From assembly GCF_039555335.1 (NCBI RefSeq), contig NW_027305502.1, positions 248,001 to 312,000 of the forward strand: a stretch of DNA of 64,000 bases, given 5' to 3'. Shown in pieces: positions 56,601-64,000 of the stretch; position 1 is the first letter of the stretch, and the number at the start of each line of letters is the position of its first letter. The notes beneath the pieces were generated by a model that did not search any database, had not been told where the DNA came from, and worked only from the letters and a program-made list of their open reading frames with translations. This DNA is from Amphiura filiformis. Its lineage: Eukaryota > Echinodermata > Ophiuroidea > Amphilepidida > Amphiuridae. The translations under genes and the position numbers were made by a program.

Positions 56601-59600
56601 AAGGAGACACTTTTGGGCAGGATCGTAAATAAAGAAATAGCCAAAAATTTGCACGGGGTGATTTTTTCACAATTCGGGTTTGATGCAAATTTGTGATGTT
56701 ATTAATTTTAAAAATATTGTCTGATAGTTTCAGACCGGAATATAAATGGCATCTTGTATTTTTTGAGACATTTTTGAAGAGAATTCCTACTCTCAACATT
56801 GTCAATAATATTTTTAAAGGCCGATATCTCAATTTCCAATTTTATAATACCATAACTTACAAACTCAATATCTTCGCTTAGGAATGTCCGATTTCAGTGG
56901 GGAAAACGGCATTGTGGAGCAAAATATCTCTTTATTTAAGATATATAAAAACCTCAAAATTGATAACCTGCCCAAAAGTGTCTCCTTTTGATATGACACG
57001 TCACATATATGGAAGTTCTGAAAGATATTGAATTGATTTGTCTCTGTTGTAGCTTAGCAGATTTTTAATATCAAATACCAGCACCATATTGTCTACTCTA
57101 TACTTATAATAAATGCCTCCTCTAATAAATGCCCACCCCGGTGGTTTTTCAATGAAAAGGTGACCAAGATGGAAATAATTATTTCCATGCCATATTGTGT
57201 GAGTAATTTGAAATTACTTAGCTTAAAACTTGTGTGTTCTTCCCAGATCAGTACCTGAGGCTGAGACCCTGCAATGCACTTTTTCCTAAAATTGGCACTC
57301 ACTAAAAATGGATGATGTGACATACAGCCATATTGACTCCCATTTTTCAAAGTTCACAGAACGACTCCCTGTTTTGTTTTGCTCATTTTATTTTCATCAA
57401 AAGACTCCCTTTTTCAAGATTTTGAACAAATTTTTGATAACCTCTCACTGAATGTCCGCAGTTCTCTAAAATTTACAAATTTTATAATTTTTCTTCAAAT
57501 CAAATTTTGATGACTTTGTATCAAAAATTGGACAACTTTTATATTTTGACCCAAAAGTCTCACAGAAAGACCCCTTTCTTGGTACGGTAAACTTTTCCCC
57601 CAGTCTCATGGAAAGAACCCTTTTTGGGGACTTAAAAGTTGGCAACCCTGGTAAAAGTGTATTCTTTTTTTAAAATTTTAGCAAACTTTTAACTACCATT
57701 ACCATTGCACCTATAATTTTATCTTGACAGCGCAAGTTTGGAGTTGTATTAGATGAGGTACGACCATCTTCAGCACCAGAGTTAGTTGCTGTGAGGATGT
57801 TTGCAGACTATCTAGCGAATTCTAATAAAAGGTAAATTTTGTTTCTCCTGTGCACAATGTTCCTTTTATTTGGAGGAATTTCCAAAAAAAGGAAAGTAGC
57901 ATGGCACAGGGGTTAAGGTCTATTGACTTTGAAGCAAGAGGTTCTTGGCTCAATTCTTGTTTGAAGTAAAAATCATCAACAATCATCCACTCTCTTATAC
58001 TGCGGGCTTTATAACATCGCAGATTAATATCAAAATATTTTATTTCTCGCCAGGGCATCATGAACTATTAATTCAAGTCTCTAGGTAACACAGCAAAATA
58101 GGTCAAGTACCATTGAGGCCTATATTGACCTTGACCTATTTCACTGTGTTACCTAGGTAACGAAACATCCAAGATGGTGCAATCCTATCCTTATTTGATT
58201 TGTTTTATGAAAACGAACATTTTGACACCTCTTTTGGTAAAATCAGAACACTTTGATGTATTTGATGTACTTACTGTGTTATGAACATCGCATACACGTT
58301 TGACAAGTATTTCCATCGTAATAACAAGCTGTCTTGTTCAGATGGTATAATCAAAATCTCAAATTGTGACAAAACTACAGCACCTAAAGTCTTGATTTTT
58401 GCAGGGTACGGTATCTTAGTTTAATAAAGTACATTACAATTGTGTTAAAAAAAGAAATAGAAGGGCGTTCTCCTTAGGAAGTGTTACAATGTGGCTTTAA
58501 GTGACAATGTCACTAAAATTATTTGATATAAAACATATCCTTCCAATTCTGATGATCATATTTGTGTTATTGTGTATTGTTTTAGGGAGAAAGTTGTACA
58601 AGATCTGGACAGCAAGATGAGTAGCAGTGTTGACATATCCAATGACACATTCCTTCTAATGGCTGCTGCTATTTATTATCATGAAGAGGTAGGAAGATCT
58701 GAAACAAAAAATATAAAATATGGTGAATCTTTTATTTGGCTATTCCAGTTGAAAATCATATACCCCCTATTGAAGACATGGCCTTAATCTTCCACACAGG
58801 GAGTGTGAATTTTAAATGTGGGTTACTGGAATTGGTTACTACACCCCATGGTGCTTGAATATCAAGTGAAATAGCCAGCCCAATAATTTGAGTGTCATCT
58901 ATTTTTGATAAAAATTCCCTTTAAAAGGAAAAGCCAGCTGCAATGTAGAAGACGTCTTGTAATTAGTTTGGGTGAAAGGCATTTTTAGGATTGTGCGTAC
59001 ATCCATCATGTTTCATGATAGTCCACCAAACCATCGTTGATGAGAACATGCACACTCAAAAACAGCAAAAGACATTAACTCCTATTACTTCCTGTCAACT
59101 CTTTAATTCATTACTCCAAATTGTTTTTTTATCTTTTTGTCTTTTACCCATGATTATTATAAATATTAAGAAATACCCATGCTTTTCATTTCTCACAATG
59201 ATGAAATTAGAAAGCAATGACTAATCACTCAAAGCAATGTTATTACAGTCATATGATTTTTGAGTATGAATTAAGCTTAGGCCAAATTAAAAAAAAGGTT
59301 TGTCTCAAAGCTCTCCAACTCAAAATGTGGGTTTTTTTTTCAAATGTGACAAAACATCAAAGTCCTATGAAGTGTTATATTTAACATAAAGTATATTGTA
59401 TTGAAGTAAAGTAATCTAAGGGCATGGGTCTGGTGGTTCATCTTGATGTACTTTTCTCCCCCTACTAGACTCAAGTACAGGGAAAAAAATGAATTCCAGA
59501 GGTTTAAAAAAAATTTGTCAAAATGGTATTTCAGTTGTATATATTTTTTTTAATTTGGCCTTAAAGAGTAAACAATTGATTTTTATTCACAGAATTTTGA

Positions 59601-62600
59601 TGCAGCACTTAGATGCCTTCATCAGTCAGAATCATTAGAGTGGTAAGTGACTAGAAATCTTTTTAAATCAGGTTCATGACTTTATTGAAATCCGATGTTG
59701 ATGGTTCACATTATCATAGAGACCCATTGTCCCATTCCATGATTTTCCTGTCCACAACACCCTAAATTCAGCAAAATTGTGATTTGAAGAAGCATGTAAT
59801 AAAGTACTAAAATGAAACATGCAATTCTAGTGAAAGCAGTCTTATGATAAATGGCTATAAGAACTCCTTTTTACCAAGAATAATTAGAGATTAAAACTCT
59901 GTTCCAGGCAACATAGCCAACATCCTTGAACCCTAACTTTTCAATACAGCAGTAAAAAGTCATCTGTATAAGGTGAACTTCAAAATATAGCATGTGCATG
60001 TATTTCATGGCCGATTGAATCCAGTAGGGAACATTGGCCAGTATTTCATCAAAGTCAAATTAACATGAAATTAGAATCAAAGTACATCACTATGGACCAC
60101 AATGGCCTCATCTCAATGACATAGTTCAATAACCTCAATTAAACACTCATAGTGCAAAATTTGACCTCAAGTTGCAGAATATGGGTTTTTGTACCCAAAT
60201 TTTCTAAGGTCATTCAGTGAATGTACAAATGTATTGGGGTTAAAGAATTGTGCCATGATAGATGAGCATGTTGTGGATCCTAGTGTATGTACACTTTTAT
60301 TCTCTCAAAAGTGCAGGCCTTGCCGTCTAGATTTTAACGGTCAATCACTTGTTAGCATGATGCTACGCAAGTGGTCAAATCACTCTGTAGTTGTATGTAG
60401 TGGTCGAGGCACTATCTAGGTCTGAAAGATCCTTAATTCATACCAATATGAACCACGTACGCACTATTGACACCCTCTCTTTCGTTTTCAGGGTTTAAGG
60501 CTATAATTTATTACGTTAAATCGAATGAATACATTGAAAGTGCTCAAACTGGAATGTGAATTAGATTCAATTTTGGGTGATGTTGGCGGTTCGCAGCGAG
60601 CGATATTTAGTGTCTATGGCGAGTGGAAAATCGCTCACTAGTAATTGAGTTTGGGTGATCGCTCGCCTCAAACGGCAAGGCCTGAGCATGAAGCTCTTAA
60701 TATGATCCATTGACCTACATTGACCTAATTAGTGCCCTCCCCTAATATGCACCCCTCCAGAATTTTTGGGTGGCAGCTGCCAAGCATCCCCTTTCAAAGC
60801 AGCGACAGTGTGTATATGCTAGTCAATTCGTGGAGCAATTGATCCAGTATGTCATTGACTTAGGGCTTTATGAAGACAAAAAAACATTGTTCTATGGGTG
60901 AATGGACCTTTCAAGTAGTGTCGATCAGTCGGAGGCTTAAATTACGTTAACAATTTTTTGCAAATATATTTCCTAAACATTTTCAGCCCAAAATGGCTGA
61001 TTTTACATGATTTTAGCTCAATAAAGAAATTTAAAAAAATTCTCTTAAAGTGCAAATTCTGGGTCGATTGGGCCCGTAGAACTTTTTAATTTTTTTTCGT
61101 TGCCTAACTGCAGTATTTACAAGTGTTAACTTAAGATAATAAAGTGCACAACGTTTCTGATAGATATTTCAAGGGGAAAACTTTTTTGTTTTAAAGTGCA
61201 GTGATTTTTAGTGCATTATATATGAGCATAACTTAAATAAACCCACGAGCCTTGGCACACTTTACAGGTGATGTGGAAACGTGTATCGATCTTTAATCGG
61301 ACAAATATACATCCACGATTCTTGAGTGCTAATTAATGGTTATGTCATTTTCAGTGTGACAAGTTCAAGTGTTTTCATAAAATCAGATTATGCATATATT
61401 TGCATATAAAAATAGTGTACTTCAATATTAATAAGTGTGTTGAATTTTGTTTAATACAGCTTGGCTTTGACTGTACAGACCTACTTGAGGATTGACAGAG
61501 TGGACTTGTCAAAGTAAGTAATAGTATGCATTAACCCTTTCCATGCATGCGTAGTCTGCTGCAGACGACAAGTTCTACATTTTCTTTAAAAGTTCAAAAA
61601 TTTTGTAATTGTACATTTTCACGGCCATATTTGGAAGCAGCATGAAAAATGCATTAAAATGAGTGCAAACAAGGCCTGTATTGGTTCAGTGGCTCTTGAG
61701 ATAGCTCTTGATACTTTCAGAAAATATCTCAAACAAAACTTGGACTTTTTGTGTTCAAGGCTATGGCCAGCATGCGGAACATTAATAATTGATAAGATGA
61801 GTTTTTGTGTCTGTCAGAAAGTCACATCCCGTTTTATTTGTTTGTTGAAATAATCCCACGGAAGTACTGCTAAGCTGCGGGGATATCTTTATTGAATTGA
61901 TGCTGTTTTGCGTAGGAATTAACTGCTGTGCAGTGAAGATTTAAGAGCTTTCTTTAATTGATCAAAAACAGACCACAAAGTAATCCGTATCACATCACAA
62001 TTTGCATTTTAATATTTACCTGGTGTGATATAACTTTCAAGGTGGTGTGCAACATCGAGAAAGAACTTTTTTTGGGCTGTTCCATTTAAAATCCATCACC
62101 CCCTATGTAAGACATTACCTTAATCTCTCACACAAGGAGTGTAGATTTCAAATGGGGTCACTCATTAAGGTCATGTCTTCTATATAGGGGCATGGGTGGC
62201 ACTAAGTTGCGCTTGGGTCCAGGGCAATTTTCATTATAGGCAAAATAACTAATTCTTGATCATGAGAGGCTGTACCTTCTGCGTCAGTGATTCTTAAAAG
62301 CTGCGTTTGCACCGTAAACGTCAGTCTTTGTGTAGTATGCTCGACACAAATTCTTTGCGAACCCAAGTTGGCTCTCATGATCGAGAATTAGATATTTTAC
62401 CTATAATAGTAAATATTATGAGAACAGTTAGCTAATGTCATCAAAACTGGTGTTTTGATTAATCTTCAGCTTTAGAATTTTCTAGGGGATTTGGTATACT
62501 TCAGTTCATGGCACTGCAATATTGGCACACTAAAGTGTTTGGTAGGAATATATAAAAAATATTGCTATTTTTTTGTCAGGAAAGAGGTGAAGAAAATGCA

Positions 62601-64000
62601 GGAAAAGGATGATGATGCAACATTAACACAACTTGCCCAGGCTTGGTTCAACCTTGCAGTAGTAAGTATTATTATTGTGTGCTTTCTTTTCTGGAGCCAG
62701 TGATGTGAGCATGCAATTCCAGTACCCCAGGGTTAACATTAAGTGAGAAAAAAGCCAGTGCATATTTGTAGGCATATAAAGACAACATACCAGTAAACAC
62801 ATAGTATGGTACTATAAACTCTCATAATCATCATCATTAGTCTCCAACTAATGCGATCTTGGGCAAGCGAAACAATTTTGTTTGGCTGCAGCATCCCTTC
62901 AGTATCTCCCAGGAGATGCTGGACATACTGTAAGTACAGTGTGCGTGCCATCCCGGTTTCCTCTTCCCATGTGGTGGAATATAAAGCGCATATTCTTTCA
63001 CAGGCTCGCCATCTTCAAGACGCAGTATATGGCCGAGAAATTTGAGTTGATGAATCTTGACTTTGGCAACCAGTGGAGTGGTGTTGGTCAGGTTGTAGAT
63101 GGTTTCATTTGGAATCTGATCCACACACTTGATGTTTAACATGACTCTGTAGCAAGATGTTGCAAATGCATTGATCTTGTTTTCCATGTCCTTGGTAATA
63201 CCCATGACTCACACCCGTACAGAAAGACAGTAACACACATGATAAACCACATTCAAACAGGGAATAAAATGGTGCCAGCCCTATATATTCAACCAGCAGC
63301 TATTCAATTAGTTCTGTAATTGGAACAGGTGTATTCATAAAGTGAGACCGGCAACGTATTTCAAAAGCCTTTTGTTCTGAAATTCTGTAAAGGCCGGTTT
63401 AGTATCCTGAAAGTATGGTTTCTGAAAAAAAAATTTAGTGTAGACGTCAACTATGCTGAATATTGATACTTGCAATAAGGAATCTTTCTTCATATTTTCT
63501 TCATATTGTGCACTGCAAATGTTTATTATTATGATTGACATAATTTATTACATCTCCAGGGTACAATAGAATGACAACGCAACAAATAGAACAACCAAAC
63601 TGAACATGGTGCCTAAGGGAACAAACCAAAATTTAAATGATTTCCTATAAATGAAAGTCCTTATGTTGGGGTGGGTAAAAAAGTATACTTTTGTTTGTTA
63701 AAAACTAAGGGTGAAAGTTGATCTCTTGTAAGGATTTGTCAACATTTCACATATAAGTTACTGGGAGGGACGAGGGGTCAGCCTTCTAACAAAAGCACTT
63801 TTGTTTATGACATCATCAAACTTTTGGTTTGTCCTCTAACACGTGCATGGTTTTTGCAATTCTCTTTACTAGGGAGGTGAGAAACTTCAAGATGCTTTCT
63901 ACATCTTCCAAGAACTAGCAGATAAAAACACAGGGACATCATTATTACTCAACGGTCAGGCATCAGCCTGCTTACAACAAGGTAAACTAGACGATGCAGA
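53499..64000 (+). CDS. COPE: Coatomer subunit epsilon (epsilon-COP), 5' part, 8 exons seen
   Basis: Epsilon-COP is an alpha-solenoid (TPR-like) subunit that binds alpha-COP in the cytosolic COPI coat, which carries Golgi-to-ER and intra-Golgi traffic. Eight exons join in phase: 227 codons plus two bases before the window ends. The family runs to about 300 residues, so roughly a quarter is missing on the right. Diagnostic segments are [20 protein letters not shown] near residues 8-27, [11 protein letters not shown] in exon 2, [14 protein letters not shown] in exon 3, [16 protein letters not shown] in exon 4, [11 protein letters not shown] in exon 7 and [18 protein letters not shown] in exon 8. 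The start is ATG 53499 (AAAATGG context); an in-frame ATG at 53460 is rejected because [12 protein letters not shown] fits the family. No damage is seen. All introns are GT-AG. Confidence 0.97.
53987..54083. repeat. Near-perfect hairpin in COPE intron 1
   Basis: Arms of 40 and 41 bp; the inner 26 bp (GTGAAAGATGGATTGTTCCA + TTCCAC) are exact complements around a 16-bp loop GAGCCGGAACGCAGCA. One indel lies in the outer stem. Confidence 0.93.
54948..55080. repeat. Foldback with internal CCCTAA repeats
   Basis: CGATTGCCGAATAGGGTGCA and the near complement TGCACCCTATTCAGTAATCG flank a loop with about three telomere-like CCCTAA units (55003-55025). In COPE intron 1. Confidence 0.85.
55737..55829 (+). 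other. Candidate extra first exon inside COPE intron 1
   Basis: ATG followed by 31 open codons ([20 protein letters not shown]...) ending exactly at a perfect GTAAGT donor in phase 0. Just upstream at 55702-55712 is CGCCATCTTGG, the reverse complement of the YY1-type core AAGATGGCG, often found at animal promoters. Phase 0 would allow joining to COPE exon 2, or it may begin another gene. I do not recognise the peptide, and chance is possible. Confidence 0.3.
56300..56427. repeat. Hairpin-family repeat, right part
   Basis: GTGAATTTCAAATTGGGCTG, CCCTTTGTGGAAGATCAAGG and GGATTTCAACTGGAATAGCT. The left arm is absent. It lies about 70 bp before COPE exon 2. Confidence 0.75.
56498..56560 (+). CDS. 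COPE: COPE exon 2
   Basis: 21 codons, [20 protein letters not shown] then D, between CTGCAG and GTAAGT. A TGTGAC-type inverted-repeat element starts only 22 bases after the donor. Confidence 0.95.
56583..57005. mobile_element. TGTGAC-type element in COPE intron 2
   Basis: Terminal repeats of about 40 bp with one mismatch: TGTGACGTGTCATGTCAAAA then GGAGACACTTTTGGGCAGG. TATA on both sides. The best preserved of the TGTGAC elements. Confidence 0.9.
57731..57831 (+). CDS. COPE: COPE exon 3
   Basis: 33 codons plus two bases, [20 protein letters not shown] then [13 protein letters not shown]. Highly conserved; GACAG acceptor and GTAAAT donor. Confidence 0.96.
57893..57975 (+). repeat. tRNA-like SINE fragment in COPE intron 3
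   Basis: TGGCACAGGGG at 57902 fits a pol III A box, and GGCTCAATTCT at 57948 is a decayed B box, 46 bp apart as in tRNA-derived SINEs. Not a functional tRNA: the arms do not pair. Confidence 0.5.
58205..58496. mobile_element. TTAA element, AGCC-ATATT family, reversed and truncated
   Basis: Complement of parts of 17953-18413 (TATTTCCATCGTAATAAC, GACAAAACTACAGCACCTAA, GTCTTGATTTTTGCAGGGTA). Ends TGTTACAATGTGGCT at TTAA 58497. In COPE intron 3, about 90 bp before exon 4. Confidence 0.78.
58586..58688 (+). CDS. COPE: COPE exon 4
   Basis: Completes the split Arg codon, then [20 protein letters not shown] and [20 protein letters not shown] acceptor, GTAGGA donor. Confidence 0.95.
58738..58877. 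repeat. Hairpin-family repeat, degraded, COPE intron 4
   Basis: GGCTATTCCAGTTGAAAATC, GACATGGCCTTAATCTTCCA and CACAGGGAGTGTGAATTTTA are intact; the right half is reduced to AAGTGAAATAGCC. It begins 50 bp after the exon 4 donor. Confidence 0.8.
59593..59642 (+). CDS. COPE: COPE exon 5 (50 bp)
   Basis: [16 protein letters not shown] plus two bases of a Cys codon. This corresponds to the DAALRxLHQxxSLEC segment of the family. TCACAG acceptor, GTAAGT donor. Confidence 0.94.
61460..61513 (+). CDS. COPE: COPE exon 6 (54 bp)
   Basis: [18 protein letters not shown] plus two bases. ATACAG acceptor, GTAAGT donor. Too short to stand out as an open frame; identified by phase and similarity. Confidence 0.93.
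62074..62198. repeat. Hairpin-family repeat, partial, COPE intron 6
   Basis: GGGCTGTTCCATTTAAAATC, ACATTACCTTAATCTCTCAC, then a truncated right arm AGGTCATGTCTTCTATATAG. Confidence 0.75.
62580..62661 (+). CDS. COPE: COPE exon 7
   Basis: [20 protein letters not shown] then QAWFNLAV; the [10 protein letters not shown]-type motif is diagnostic. GTCAG acceptor, GTAAGT donor. Confidence 0.96.
62837..63240 (-). pseudogene. LINE reverse-transcriptase C-terminal fragment, frameshifted
   Basis: The minus strand encodes the end of a non-LTR retrotransposon ORF2: FLYGCESW near 63220-63200, then after a frame change [49 protein letters not shown] and [20 protein letters not shown] near 62850. It is 5' truncated and has at least one frameshift, so it is dead. 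In COPE intron 7. The tail is shared with 35515-35633. Confidence 0.88.
63616..63840. mobile_element. Inverted-repeat element, GGGAACAAA family
   Basis: Ends AGGGAACAAACCAAAATTTA and the complement of ATCATCAAACTTTTGGTTTG. Opposite orientation to the copy at 30515. It finishes about 30 bp before the COPE exon 8 acceptor. Confidence 0.75.
63873..64000 (+). CDS. COPE: COPE exon 8 (cut by window end)
   Basis: [19 protein letters not shown] then [19 protein letters not shown], running off the right edge. ACTAG acceptor. About 80 residues of the protein remain outside. Confidence 0.95.

Noticed and set aside
62739-63205. Functional reverse transcriptase gene
   Set aside because: Only the C-terminal end is present, with a frameshift near 63200 and no upstream domains.

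Overview
The window is nuclear DNA of an animal. It has two spliced genes with GT-AG introns, single-copy exons of roughly 40-570 bp in AT-rich sequence, and a very dense load of short inverted-repeat transposons. The protein sequences and repeat style fit a marine invertebrate, perhaps a deuterostome such as an echinoderm or hemichordate, but that placement is inference and the species cannot be named from sequence reading alone. Nothing looks bacterial or organellar.

Region by region. Positions 1-26,000 hold no gene that I can support. They carry a palindromic GAGTGAAAATTCACTC cluster (977-1282), a large minisatellite of 38-bp units in three blocks (2466-3407, 4028-5375, 6886-8760), and a succession of foldback elements, several of them bounded by TTAA. 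Positions 26,774-45,182 on the minus strand are a complete-looking tubulin polyglutamylase gene of the TTLL6/TTLL13 group. I resolved it into 16 coding exons that join in phase to an open frame of 1154 codons; whether the last exon ends at the stop or splices on is open. Positions 45,183-53,498 are an upstream or intergenic stretch with two hAT-type miniature elements that have perfect 8-bp target duplications. Positions 53,499-64,000 on the plus strand are the first eight exons of COPE, the epsilon subunit of coatomer, which runs off the window after about 227 codons.

The two genes have separate cell roles: glutamate-chain addition to tubulin in cilia and axonemes, and COPI vesicle coat assembly. 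They are divergently oriented with about 8.3 kb between start codons; nothing indicates a functional link. A possible non-coding first exon for TTLL lies near 49,594-49,680, and a possible extra first exon lies inside COPE intron 1 (55,737-55,829).

The most distinctive content is the repeat landscape. One palindromic family (left arm beginning GGGCTATTCCAGTTGAAAT) occurs at least 15 times and has been amplified into a seven-unit tandem array that ends about two dozen bases from a TTLL splice acceptor. The minisatellite units each carry a 7-bp hairpin with loop ACTGA and usually the E-box CACGTG, with higher-order periods. Several unrelated foldback families share TTAA ends, which suggests piggyBac-type mobilisation.
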